Shown piece by piece: positions 26,876 through 35,165 of a stretch of DNA of 64,000 bases (the stretch's first letter is position 1; each line of letters starts with the position of its first letter). Position numbers and translations under genes: made by a program. The notes under the pieces were generated by a model. It was not told the origin of the DNA. It saw nothing but the letters and a program-made list of their open reading frames with translations, and did no database searches. The stretch spans positions 55,528 through 119,527 of the forward strand of contig NZ_FMUR01000013.1 in the NCBI RefSeq assembly GCF_900101605.1. Direction: 5' to 3'. Source of the DNA: Butyrivibrio hungatei (GTDB taxonomy: Bacteria > Bacillota > Clostridia > Lachnospirales > Lachnospiraceae).

Positions 26876-27427
26876 ATGGGAGATCAATTACTTATAAGTC
26901 TTTGTTCACCGACTTTGGCGGGGCTCAAAACAGGAAATCTTTTTACTGTCGATATCGATGACAGGGAGAGTTTTAACAAAGAAGTGAGAGACTTTAATTA
27001 CAGGTTTGCGAAGAAAGGACTGCGAATGATACCCGTAAAGTATTACGAAAAGCGAGTCCTCGTCTATGTTTACAGACCTGATTTTTTAAAAAGAGATTTT
27101 GCGAATAAAGAAGTATGCAAAGTCCTCAAAGAAAAGGGCTACTCATACAGTAACGCAGATCTGTGCGTTGCGGAACTTGCAAAGCATTTAAGACAGGATT
27201 CAAAGTTTCCGCATGAGATAGGTCTTTTCCTTGGATATCCCGTGACAGATGTTTTGGGATTCATGAAAAGCCCTGATGAGGGCGTGAAATACACAGGTTT
27301 CTGGAAAGTTTACGGCGACACCAAGTCAGCGCTTGAGACATTTGATAAATACAAGAAGGTTACAGAAATCTACAGCACAGCGCACAGAAACGGAGTACCT
27401 TTGGAGCAACTTACTGTTGTCTGCTGA
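26876..27427 (+). CDS. DUF3793 family protein
   Basis: The 183-residue product resembles DUF3793 proteins of anaerobic Firmicutes, whose function is unknown and which are often found near flavodoxin or iron-transport genes. Recognisable blocks are LCSPTLAGLKTGNLF near the start, YRPDFLKRDF near residue 70, and FPHEIGLFLGYPVTDVLGFM near residue 115. It is soluble, without signal peptide or clear metal motif. GGAGG lies 4 bases before the ATG. The divergent flavodoxin and operator 4 put it in the predicted metal-starvation regulon. Confidence 0.82.
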   Translation: MGDQLLISLCSPTLAGLKTGNLFTVDIDDRESFNKEVRDFNYRFAKKGLRMIPVKYYEKRVLVYVYRPDFLKRDFANKEVCKVLKEKGYSYSNADLCVAELAKHLRQDSKFPHEIGLFLGYPVTDVLGFMKSPDEGVKYTGFWKVYGDTKSALETFDKYKKVTEIYSTAHRNGVPLEQLTVVC

Positions 27428-27488
27428 GAAAACTTATCAATACCAAAATCTGAACTGTATTGACTTTACAGTTATATGAGGTAGTATT

Positions 27489-27556
27489 AAAAATCGTAGA
27501 TGATAATAATTGAATTATTAATAATTTGATTATTATCATCTACGATTTTTTATTAT
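27489..27556 (+). terminator. 22-bp perfect hairpin, terminator overlapping a promoter
   Basis: Perfect 22-bp arms (27489-27510 and 27529-27550) enclose an 18-base loop, with T-runs on the outer ends on both strands. It would stop transcription from the DUF3793 side. A TTGATT (27526) and TATTAT (27551-27556) pair lies in its right part, with spacing 19, and could drive the following transporters into operator 5. A TTGACT-N16-TAGTAT (27460-27487) just upstream would start a transcript at the hairpin, so an attenuator is an alternative reading. Confidence 0.8.
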
Positions 27557-27559
27557 TCT

Positions 27560-27575
27560 GTTAGCAATGCCTAAC
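27560..27575. promoter_or_regulatory. GTTAGC-type operator 5 (exporter pair 2)
   Basis: GTTAGC-AATG-CCTAAC has one mismatch between arms. It starts three bases after the TATTAT -10 candidate and lies 20 bases before the exporter start codon. Confidence 0.75.
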
Positions 27576-27595
27576 GATAAAAACAGGAGGGAGCA

Positions 27596-29362
27596 ATGTT
27601 TAAAAAGGTTTTGGAGTACACGGGGAAGTATAAGAAATATACTTTTCTGGCAATGTTCTTGTTGTTCGTAGGACTGGCATTTAATGTCTTACAGTTCGTA
27701 GCTATTTATAAAATGATAGATGGCGCGACAGGAGGAGAGACGAGTATTTCATTTTATGCGAAATGGTCAACTGTCATGCTGATATGCGGTCTTGTATACG
27801 TGGGATTTTATATTTACGGATTGGAAAGATCCCATTTCAGTGCCTATAACACACTTAAGAATCTGAGAATATCTCTTCAGAAAAAGATGGAAAATCTTCC
27901 GCTCGGAGAAATTCAGGAACTTGGTGTAGGTTCGCTTAAGAAAGTATTTATTGATGATATTGATAACATGGAGCTTCTCATTGCACATGCACTTCCGGAA
28001 GGATTTTCAAATCTGATTGTACCGCTTCTTGTAATTATCATCATGTTTTTTGTTGATTGGAAACTTGCGCTTCTTTCGCTTGCGTCTCTTCCAATCGGTA
28101 TGGTTGCTATGTTTGCAATGTATGGTGCGGGAACAAGCAAGATGGGAGATTATTATGCATCTGCTCAGAAAATGAATGATACCATTGTTGAGTATGTAAA
28201 CGGTATGGAAGTCGTAAAGATCTTTGGACGTGACGGCGACAGCTACAAGAGATTTTCCGGTGATGTCATGAGTTACAGAGATTTTACTCTTGCATGGTAC
28301 AAGATCTGCTGGCCATGGATGGCTTTGTACGGAAGTTTTCTTCCCTGCGTGGCTCTTTTGACACTTCCTATCGGAGGATATTTTGTATATACGGGAAGTT
28401 CAACGCTTTCAAACTTCCTGCTTGTTATGTGCATGACTTTCTCTATAGGACCTACTATTTTAAGAGCGCTTACATTTATGAGTGTTCTGCCACAGCTTAA
28501 CTATAAGATCACATCCTTGGAGAATATCCTTTCGGCTGAGCCTCTTAAGCAGGGAACAAAGTCCTTTGAGGGAAAAGACCATTCGATTGAATTTAAGAAT
28601 GTAAAATTCTCTTATGACAAAAAAGTGGATGTAATAGAAGATGTAAGCCTTACAATTCCGGAAAATACCGTAACGGCGCTTGTAGGTGAGTCGGGAAGCG
28701 GAAAGTCAACCCTGGCAAAGATTCTTGTTCATTTCTATGATGTTACCGGAGGAAGCGTAAAGATAGGCGGACAGGATATTACAGATATGACATTGGAAGC
28801 TTTGAACCGTGAGATCTCTTTTGTTTCACAGGAACAGTTCCTTTTCAACATGAGTATTATTGAGAACATCAGGCTCGGCAAACCGGGAGCTTCCGATGAA
28901 GAAGTAATAGAAGCTGCAAATAAAGCACAGTGTGCTGAGTTCCTTAAAAGACTTGATAACGGAATATATTCTATGGCAGGTGCCGCAGGAAAAATGCTGT
29001 CGGGCGGAGAGAGGCAGAGAATCGCACTTGCGAGAGCTATCTTAAAGAATGCGCCTATTATTGTTCTTGACGAAGCTACTGCATTTATGGATCCGGAAAA
29101 TGAGGAAAAGATGAATAATGCAATAGCAGAGCTTATTTCTGACAAGACGGTAATCGTAATTGCTCACAGATTATATTCAATCAAGAATTCAGACAAGATT
29201 GTGGTTATGAAAAGCGGCAAGATACAGGCAGAAGGAACACATGATGAACTTCTTAAGAATTCTGAGATGTATGCAAATCTTTGGGAGTTGTCTGAAGGAG
29301 CAAAAGAATGGTCGGCTGCAGATAAAGGCAGCAAGGTCACAGTGAAGGAGGCATTTGCATGA
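27596..29362 (+). CDS. ABC-exporter-type half transporter, pair 2, first subunit
   Basis: The 588-residue protein has six membrane segments (residues 1 to about 310) and a C-terminal ATPase: GESGSGKSTLAK near 367, LSGGERQRIALARA, LDEATAFMD and IAHRL. It is the stand-alone paralog of the exporter half fused at 20975; both have MEVVKIF / MEVIKVF and WYKICWPW / WYKVCWPW blocks. AGGAGGG precedes the ATG. Together with the overlapping next gene it should form a heterodimer. The YbtPQ/IrtAB analogy suggests metallophore import; export of the product is equally possible. Confidence 0.92.
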   Translation: MFKKVLEYTGKYKKYTFLAMFLLFVGLAFNVLQFVAIYKMIDGATGGETSISFYAKWSTVMLICGLVYVGFYIYGLERSHFSAYNTLKNLRISLQKKMENLPLGEIQELGVGSLKKVFIDDIDNMELLIAHALPEGFSNLIVPLLVIIIMFFVDWKLALLSLASLPIGMVAMFAMYGAGTSKMGDYYASAQKMNDTIVEYVNGMEVVKIFGRDGDSYKRFSGDVMSYRDFTLAWYKICWPWMALYGSFLPCVALLTLPIGGYFVYTGSSTLSNFLLVMCMTFSIGPTILRALTFMSVLPQLNYKITSLENILSAEPLKQGTKSFEGKDHSIEFKNVKFSYDKKVDVIEDVSLTIPENTVTALVGESGSGKSTLAKILVHFYDVTGGSVKIGGQDITDMTLEALNREISFVSQEQFLFNMSIIENIRLGKPGASDEEVIEAANKAQCAEFLKRLDNGIYSMAGAAGKMLSGGERQRIALARAILKNAPIIVLDEATAFMDPENEEKMNNAIAELISDKTVIVIAHRLYSIKNSDKIVVMKSGKIQAEGTHDELLKNSEMYANLWELSEGAKEWSAADKGSKVTVKEAFA

Positions 29363-31113
29363 TCGGGGCAATAAAAAGAATTATAGATTGTTCGGGAAAA
29401 TATAAGGGAAGGATACAGATTGCATTTATATTTTCATTTTTGAAATCAATTCTTCAGAATGCGGTAATTGTATTGACGGTTCTGATGGTTGATGAATTCT
29501 TTAAGGGTACGCTTGTGCCCGGAAGTTTTGTAAAATATGGATTTATGCTACTTGGATGTGTTATTGCGCAGGCTCTTTTTATCCATCTTTCAGACAGACT
29601 TCAGTCGGCTGCGGGATTCATGCTCATGGCTGATATGAGAATAAAGCTTGGTGAGCATTTAAGAAAGCTTCCGATGGGATATTTTACAGCAGGAAACATC
29701 GGTAAGATCAGCTCGGTTCTTTCAACAGATATGGTATTTATTGAGGAAAACTCAATGATGACACTTGCGGATACTATGAGCTATCTTTTCTCAGCTGCAA
29801 TCTTTACAGTATTCATGCTTGTTTTTAATCCGGCGCTCGGCGCAGTTGCACTTATAGGATCATTGGTTTTGGTTCTGGTCGGTGAAGTGAAATACAGAAG
29901 AGGAATAACTCTTTCAGGTGAAAGACAGGAGCAGAGCGAAAGACTTACAAAAGCAGTTCTTGATTACATCGAAGGAATCGGAATCACCAAGACTTACAAT
30001 CTTCTCGGAGATAAGTCAAAAGAAATGAGTGACAATTTCGAGAAGTCTTGTAAGGAGAGTTTAAGATTTGAAGGCAAGATGATTCCTTTGGGAATTGCCA
30101 TAAATATCATTTTTGAGATCTGTTCTGTAGCGCTTGGTTTTGTGGCTTCAATCCTATTTTTAAACGGAACAATAGATATAACAGCATTTCTTGGAGTAAC
30201 TCTTTTCATGCTTAATGTATTTATTCCCTTGAGAGTTGCGTATATGGAGTCTGAGAAGCTTACGATCATGGATAAGTGCCTTGACAGGATTGAAGAAGTT
30301 ATGAATGAGCAGGAACTCTCTGATTCGGGAAATAAGAAGATCGGCGGTGCAAAAGAAGGCGTGCCTGCAGTTGAGTTTAAGAATGTAAAGTTCTCGTATG
30401 ATGCAAAAGAAACTATAAGCAATGTTTCATTCAAAGTTAATGAGGGTGAGACAATCGCACTTGTAGGACCTTCCGGAAGCGGAAAGAGTACACTTGCCAA
30501 TCTGATGGCAAGATTCTGGGATATAAATGCGGGCGATATCCTGATCAACGGAACAAGCATAAAAGAAGTACCGCTTAAGAACCTTCTTGAACAGATCAGT
30601 ATGGTGTTTCAGAATGTATATCTTTTCAAAGATACCATTTACAACAATATCATCATGGGAAGACCTGATGCGACAAGAGAAGAGGTTGTTGAGGCAGCCA
30701 AGAAGGCAAGATGTTATGACTTTATCATGAGCCTCCCCGATGGATTTGAAACTATGGTTGGTGAAGGTGGAGCATCGCTTTCGGGAGGTGAGAAGCAGAG
30801 GATATCAATTGCAAGATGTATCCTTAAGGATTCTCCTATCGTTATCCTTGATGAAGCAACAGCCAGCATAGATGCGGATAATGAAGCTGCTATCCAGCAG
30901 GCAATCTCAGAGCTTTGCAAAGGAAAGACACTTATCATAATCGCACACAGACTTAAGACCATTAAAGACTCTGATTGCATCCTTGTTGTCAACAATGGTA
31001 AAATTGTTGAAAAAGGAAAACACGACGCGCTTATGGAAAAAGACGGAATTTATAAGAACTTTGTACAGATCAAGAATTCCGATTCCGGATGGTGCAAAAG
31101 AAAGATTGGCTGA
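29359..31113 (+). CDS. ABC-exporter-type half transporter, pair 2, second subunit
   Basis: The 584-residue protein is the partner of the preceding gene, with which it overlaps by ATGA. It has six membrane segments and an ATPase with GPSGSGKSTLAN near residue 373, LSGGEKQRISIARC, LDEATASID and IAHRL. It is the full-length paralog of the product of 24226 (GFFTDGNIGKIS / GYFTAGNIGKIS). The C-terminus continues about 30 residues past the point where that paralog ends. A TetR-type regulator follows two bases after the stop. Confidence 0.92.
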   Translation: MIGAIKRIIDCSGKYKGRIQIAFIFSFLKSILQNAVIVLTVLMVDEFFKGTLVPGSFVKYGFMLLGCVIAQALFIHLSDRLQSAAGFMLMADMRIKLGEHLRKLPMGYFTAGNIGKISSVLSTDMVFIEENSMMTLADTMSYLFSAAIFTVFMLVFNPALGAVALIGSLVLVLVGEVKYRRGITLSGERQEQSERLTKAVLDYIEGIGITKTYNLLGDKSKEMSDNFEKSCKESLRFEGKMIPLGIAINIIFEICSVALGFVASILFLNGTIDITAFLGVTLFMLNVFIPLRVAYMESEKLTIMDKCLDRIEEVMNEQELSDSGNKKIGGAKEGVPAVEFKNVKFSYDAKETISNVSFKVNEGETIALVGPSGSGKSTLANLMARFWDINAGDILINGTSIKEVPLKNLLEQISMVFQNVYLFKDTIYNNIIMGRPDATREEVVEAAKKARCYDFIMSLPDGFETMVGEGGASLSGGEKQRISIARCILKDSPIVILDEATASIDADNEAAIQQAISELCKGKTLIIIAHRLKTIKDSDCILVVNNGKIVEKGKHDALMEKDGIYKNFVQIKNSDSGWCKRKIG

Positions 31114-31115
31114 TT

Positions 31116-31733
31116 ATGGCAGTTAGAGATACCAGCATAGATCCGAGATTATTGGAAAGTGCAAGGAAACATTTTAGGGAAAAAGGGTTTCTCGGTGCAC
31201 AGCTTTCCGATATATGTAAGGATGCAGGAGTTACCACAGGAGCAATTTACAATAGATATAAAGGAAAAGAAGGCTTGTTTGAAGCAGTTGTAAAAGACAC
31301 GGTCGACAGTATGAACAGCATCTTGGAGGAAGCAAAGACTGTTGATCCAAATAAGCTTTCAGATAAGGAACTTATAGGAGTTTGGGATAATACCGAGGAG
31401 AACACAAGACTTTGGAATAAGCGGCTCATGGATATGAAAGACGGACTGGAACTGGTTCTTAAGTGTTCAGAGGGGACTAAGTACAGTCATTTTCACGAAC
31501 AGTGGCTTGAGAAAATGTCTGATATAGACTATGACTACTTAAAAGCATTGCAGGACAGGGAACTTGCAGATAAGAAAATTTCTCGCAAGGAGCTTCACGT
31601 GCTTGTCTCGGCATTGTGGAAGTTGTACACGGAACCGATTGTTCATGGTATGTCTGATAAAGAGATTGAACATCACTGCAAAGTGGTCGGAGATCTGTTC
31701 AACTGGTCCAAGGCGGTTGGAATCAAAAAATAA
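31116..31733 (+). CDS. TetR-family transcriptional regulator
   Basis: The 205-residue product has a TetR-type N-terminal helix-turn-helix (ARKHFREKGFLGAQLSDICKDAGVTTGAIYNRYKGKEGLFEAVV). A variable helical ligand-binding part follows. It is the last gene of the exporter pair 2 operon and a likely local repressor, perhaps responding to the transported compound. The ATG at 31116 is two bases after the previous stop with only weak AAAGAAAG upstream, so translation is probably coupled. The frame could also open at 31089. Confidence 0.88.
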   Translation: MAVRDTSIDPRLLESARKHFREKGFLGAQLSDICKDAGVTTGAIYNRYKGKEGLFEAVVKDTVDSMNSILEEAKTVDPNKLSDKELIGVWDNTEENTRLWNKRLMDMKDGLELVLKCSEGTKYSHFHEQWLEKMSDIDYDYLKALQDRELADKKISRKELHVLVSALWKLYTEPIVHGMSDKEIEHHCKVVGDLFNWSKAVGIKK

Positions 31734-31740
31734 TGTGATA

Positions 31741-31776
31741 AAATGAGGGAGAAAGCGTTTGCTTTCTTCCTCATTT
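31741..31776 (+). terminator. Stem-loop terminator
   Basis: AAATGAGGGAGAAAGC pairs with GCTTTCTTCCTCATTT around GTTT, a 16-bp stem with one mismatch (G opposite T). The T-tract is part of the stem, so efficiency is uncertain. Confidence 0.7.
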
Positions 31777-31811
31777 ATTGAGCAGAACACTTAACTTAAC
31801 GAGGTATTTTT

Positions 31812-32579
31812 ATGTTTCAGATTATTTTGATTCCGTTTTTGGGAACTGCGCTCGGAGCTGCGACAGTATTCTTTTTTAAAAAAGCAATAGGAGAAAAGAT
31901 GCAGCGTGCTCTTACCGGATTTGCATCAGGTGTGATGGTTGCGGCTTCTTTTTTTAGTTTGTTATTGCCGGCGCTTGATCAAACGGCAGATATGGGAAAA
32001 ATGGGATTTGTTCCCGTATCCATAGGATTCGGCATAGGAATGTTATTTCTTCTTGTGCTTGATGTTGTGACTCCCCATATGCATCTGGATAAACTTGAAG
32101 AAGGCCCAAGGAGCGGACTAAAGAGAACAACTAAACTTGTCCTTGCCGTAACTCTGCACAATATTCCCGAAGGAATGGCAGTTGGAATAGTTTGTGCGGG
32201 ATGGATGTATGGAAACAGTGCCATTACTTATGCGGGAGCACTTGCTTTGGCACTGGGTATTGCAATACAGAACTTTCCTGAGGGAGCGATAGTTTCAATG
32301 CCGCTTCTTGGTGAGGGAGTGCCAAAAGGGAAAACTTTCCTGTATGGCGTACTGTCGGGAATAGTTGAGCCAATCGGAGCAATTCTGGTAATAGTCGCAT
32401 CCGGAGTACTTATTCCAATGATGCCGTATCTTCTCAGTTTTGCGGCGGGAGCGATGATCTATGTTGTAGTTGAGGAATTGATTCCTGAGATGTCTGAAGG
32501 TGAACACTCCAATATAGGAACGGTATGTTTTGCGGCAGGGTTCATTCTTATGATGGCACTTGATGTAGGGCTTGGTTGA
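31812..32579 (+). CDS. ZIP family metal transporter
   Basis: The 255-residue product has about eight membrane segments and the two ZIP metal-site motifs, HNIPEGMAVG near residue 116 and NFPEGAIV near residue 156. ZIP proteins carry Zn2+, Fe2+ or Mn2+ into the cytoplasm. A His-rich loop (PHMHLD) precedes the first motif. The length is that of the ZupT/GufA branch. GAGG lies upstream of the ATG. The AraC gene follows 19 bases after the stop, so metal uptake and regulation are linked. The metal cannot be told from sequence. Confidence 0.92.
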   Translation: MFQIILIPFLGTALGAATVFFFKKAIGEKMQRALTGFASGVMVAASFFSLLLPALDQTADMGKMGFVPVSIGFGIGMLFLLVLDVVTPHMHLDKLEEGPRSGLKRTTKLVLAVTLHNIPEGMAVGIVCAGWMYGNSAITYAGALALALGIAIQNFPEGAIVSMPLLGEGVPKGKTFLYGVLSGIVEPIGAILVIVASGVLIPMMPYLLSFAAGAMIYVVVEELIPEMSEGEHSNIGTVCFAAGFILMMALDVGLG

Positions 32580-32598
32580 TACAGGTTTTGGTGGAACG

Positions 32599-33567
32599 AT
32601 GAATAACAGCAGATACATGAATTCAGTATATTCTGATATGAACGATAGCTTACCCAAGGCATTTTTTATGGATATTCCCAAAGAAATCGGCAACGGGAAA
32701 ATTAAAAGTACGTATACCGGGCAAGGAATAGTTCTTACTGATTGGAAGATGAATTATCTCTCTGATGCGAATGTTGAAGGCGTCAATAGCGATAAGTATA
32801 TTCAGCTTATGTTTTGCCTTAGTGGAGAAGCATTTTGGGAAGTCGAGGGTGACAGCAGGACGTATGAGATAAAAAAAGGCGAGATGCGTCTTTGGCCCGG
32901 TAGCGGGAAAAATGAATATATGTGTTATAAGAAAAATACGGACTTCGTATTTAGAACAATAAAACTTCCGCTTGAATATTATAATCGCATTATTGAGGGA
33001 TATCTTGATGAAGATAAGGAGAATATATTAAGTAGAGGCATATTGGAAAATAAATCCAATATGCCTCTGACGCCATATGTTGATTTTATTTTGGAACAGC
33101 TGGACGGATTTAAGGAGTATCAAGGATTTCTGAGTGATATGTATCTTGATGGTAAGATTTTAGAACTTCTTACGGTTTATCTTAAGGTTGTTTTTGATGA
33201 GGGGCATATGGATAAAAGATATTCCGATATTTCAAAGACCGATCGGGGCGCTCTTATCGAAGCAAAGAAAATAATAGATTCGTGCGAAGACAGGATTCCT
33301 ACGTGCAAAGAACTTGCATCGGCAGTTAACTTAAGTGTTTCAAAATTTTCCAAGATTTTTTCAAAAGTATATGATAAACCGGTTCATTCTTACATAGTTG
33401 AAAAGAGACTTGAAAATGCTGCATATATGCTGATTAAAACGGATATGAGCATTGGAGAGATCGCATTTAAAAGCGGATATTCGAAACCGAGCAATTTCTC
33501 CGCGGCATTTAAGAAAAGATACGGTGTTCTTCCAAAGGAATACAGAACCGATTTTGGGTATAATTAA
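32599..33567 (+). CDS. AraC-family transcriptional regulator (YbtA/PchR-like position)
   Basis: The 322-residue product has an N-terminal sensor region and a C-terminal double helix-turn-helix of AraC type. The latter is seen as ELASAVNLSVSKFSKIFSKVY, then SIGEIAFKSGYSKPSNFSAAFKKRYGVLPKEYR. AraC regulators such as YbtA and PchR activate siderophore genes when the siderophore is bound, and this one lies among metallophore transport genes, so a similar role is plausible but not shown. The ATG at 32599 is chosen for its GGTGGA; the frame could open at 32572. The coding sequence contains a perfect inverted repeat at 33034-33068. Confidence 0.88.
   Translation: MNNSRYMNSVYSDMNDSLPKAFFMDIPKEIGNGKIKSTYTGQGIVLTDWKMNYLSDANVEGVNSDKYIQLMFCLSGEAFWEVEGDSRTYEIKKGEMRLWPGSGKNEYMCYKKNTDFVFRTIKLPLEYYNRIIEGYLDEDKENILSRGILENKSNMPLTPYVDFILEQLDGFKEYQGFLSDMYLDGKILELLTVYLKVVFDEGHMDKRYSDISKTDRGALIEAKKIIDSCEDRIPTCKELASAVNLSVSKFSKIFSKVYDKPVHSYIVEKRLENAAYMLIKTDMSIGEIAFKSGYSKPSNFSAAFKKRYGVLPKEYRTDFGYN
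33034..33068. repeat. Perfect 14-bp inverted repeat inside the AraC gene
   Basis: AGAGGCATATTGGA (33034-33047) and TCCAATATGCCTCT (33055-33068) are exact complements with a 7-base loop. In mRNA they would form a stable hairpin in mid-gene; in DNA they could be an intragenic protein-binding site. Confidence 0.85.
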
Positions 33568-33603
33568 ACCGTTTTTGGGTTTTTATTTGATCATGGCGAA
33601 TTG

Positions 33604-33635
33604 TATAATTCTTCTCGTGGTTAGCTATTGCTAAC
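33604..33635. promoter_or_regulatory. Promoter -10 and GTTAGC operator 6 (ECF set 2)
   Basis: TATAAT at 33604-33609 (weak -35) is followed ten bases later by the perfect palindrome GTTAGC-TATT-GCTAAC (33620-33635). It lies 33 bases before the ECF set 2 S gene. Confidence 0.78.
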
Positions 33636-33668
33636 GTAATAAGAGTCTTACATGGGAGGAATTAGGGT

Positions 33669-34274
33669 ATGAAAAATACTAAGCTTATCGGAAAGGATCT
33701 TATCCTTACGGGAGCACTTACAGCACTTATGTTTATTATCTACATGATCATCAGTATTGTTATGAGTCTTGCGGGACCTGTTACCAACGTTTTCTATCCG
33801 CCCGCTGTTTCAGTTGTAAATGGTATTGTTATGATGCTTCTTTTGGCAAAGGTGCCAAAGTATGGAGCACTTTCAATTGCAGGAGTTATACAGGGACTTC
33901 TTTCATTCCTTGTAGGCGCATTCTGGACTGTAGGAACAGGCCTTATTGTCGGAGCTTTATTAGCTGATTTCCTTATTATCGGAAAAAGAGAGATCACAAC
34001 AGGAAAGATGATCGCTGCATATTCGGTATTTAGCGGAATTTTCACATTCGGGGCCATTGCACCCATGAATATTCTGAGAGATGCATTCATGCAGACAACA
34101 CTCAGAAATGGTCTTTCACAGGAGTATGTTGACGGCCTTATCAATATGACACAGTGGCCTATGCTCACAGTTATTATTATTGCAGGCTTCATCGGAGGAC
34201 TTGTCGGAGGCTTCATCGGACTTAAGGTGCTTAAAAAGCACTTTGTAAAGGCAGGACTTGTGCAGGCAGCATAA
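33669..34274 (+). CDS. ECF transporter S component, Trep_Strep family, set 2
   Basis: The 201-residue membrane protein shares the plan of the other two S components here: KDLILTGALTALMFIIYMI at the start, a central GxxxG-rich hydrophobic region, and GGLVGGFIGLKVLKKHFVKAGLV at the end. The N-terminal half differs most from set 1 and set 3, so the bound substrate may differ. A GGGAGGAA ribosome binding site lies before the ATG. A terminator-like hairpin separates it from its T gene, so the S component may be made in excess. Confidence 0.85.
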   Translation: MKNTKLIGKDLILTGALTALMFIIYMIISIVMSLAGPVTNVFYPPAVSVVNGIVMMLLLAKVPKYGALSIAGVIQGLLSFLVGAFWTVGTGLIVGALLADFLIIGKREITTGKMIAAYSVFSGIFTFGAIAPMNILRDAFMQTTLRNGLSQEYVDGLINMTQWPMLTVIIIAGFIGGLVGGFIGLKVLKKHFVKAGLVQAA

Positions 34275-34320
34275 GTATTAAAATTCCAAAAAAGAATGTA
34301 ATTTTCCAAGATATATTGAA

Positions 34321-34352
34321 AAAGGCTGATGCTTTAAGGGCTCAGCCTTTTT
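34321..34352 (+). terminator. Terminator or attenuator between S and T genes of set 2
   Basis: AAAGGCTGA pairs with TCAGCCTTT and is followed by TT, giving a five-T run. It lies inside an otherwise continuous S-T-A order, so it probably lowers expression of the downstream genes rather than ending the operon. Confidence 0.75.
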
Positions 34353-34391
34353 GCTCATAAATAAAGAATATCTTTTTACGGAGTATTTATT

Positions 34392-35165
34392 ATGAATCAA
34401 TCTATAAGAGAAAAAATACTTGCGGTATCTTTTCATGGAACTGCGAGACTTGATCCCAGACTAAAGCTTTTATTGCTGATAATACTCGGATGTGTCAGCT
34501 TTTTTATAAATGGAGATATACCTGTATTACTGCTGATGTTGTCGGTTACGTTATTTGTAATGGCAGGCAGTGATCCCGGTTGGGGAATAAAGATGTTAAT
34601 AACTTATCTGGTCATCTCATATCTGAATACGTGTCTCAGATATCTGACGATTCCGGTGCTCAGCCTTATGATAAGTATCTTCGGAGTTACGGTGCTTAAG
34701 ATGATTCCCATCATTACTTTGGGAAGATGGGTGATAAAAAGTACGTATATGGATGAACTTACGGTGTCGTTCGAAAGAGCAGGTATGCCGCTTACGGTGA
34801 TCATTCCTTTTGTTGTTATGTTTAGGTATATACCTACTCTTGCAATAGAGTATAGGATGATCAGGAATACCATGAGGATACGGGGGGTGAGCGATACGGT
34901 GTTAAAAGTATTAACTCACCCGTTTGCGACCGTCGAATACATACTGATACCGCTACTTATGAGATGCCTTAAGGTTTCAGATGAACTTGCGGCTTCAGGT
35001 ACCACAAGGGGAATGGAAAGAGAGAATAAGCGCCATGCACTTCTTAAGATAAAATTTGGTGCTAAAGAATATGTTATTCTTGCATGTACGCTTTGCCTGG
35101 TCATTGCTCTTTTTGTGGCAGACAGGTCTGAGATAGGCCAATACATATTATGGAGACAGGGATGA
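34392..35165 (+). CDS. ECF transporter T component (EcfT), set 2
   Basis: The 257-residue membrane protein has the EcfT plan: ARLDPRLKLLLLIILG near the start, several membrane segments, and a coupling region ending AASGTTRGMERENKR (the A-x-x-R-G type motif). GGAG lies 8 bases before the ATG. The stop overlaps the ATPase start by ATGA, so translation is coupled. Confidence 0.88.
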   Translation: MNQSIREKILAVSFHGTARLDPRLKLLLLIILGCVSFFINGDIPVLLLMLSVTLFVMAGSDPGWGIKMLITYLVISYLNTCLRYLTIPVLSLMISIFGVTVLKMIPIITLGRWVIKSTYMDELTVSFERAGMPLTVIIPFVVMFRYIPTLAIEYRMIRNTMRIRGVSDTVLKVLTHPFATVEYILIPLLMRCLKVSDELAASGTTRGMERENKRHALLKIKFGAKEYVILACTLCLVIALFVADRSEIGQYILWRQG

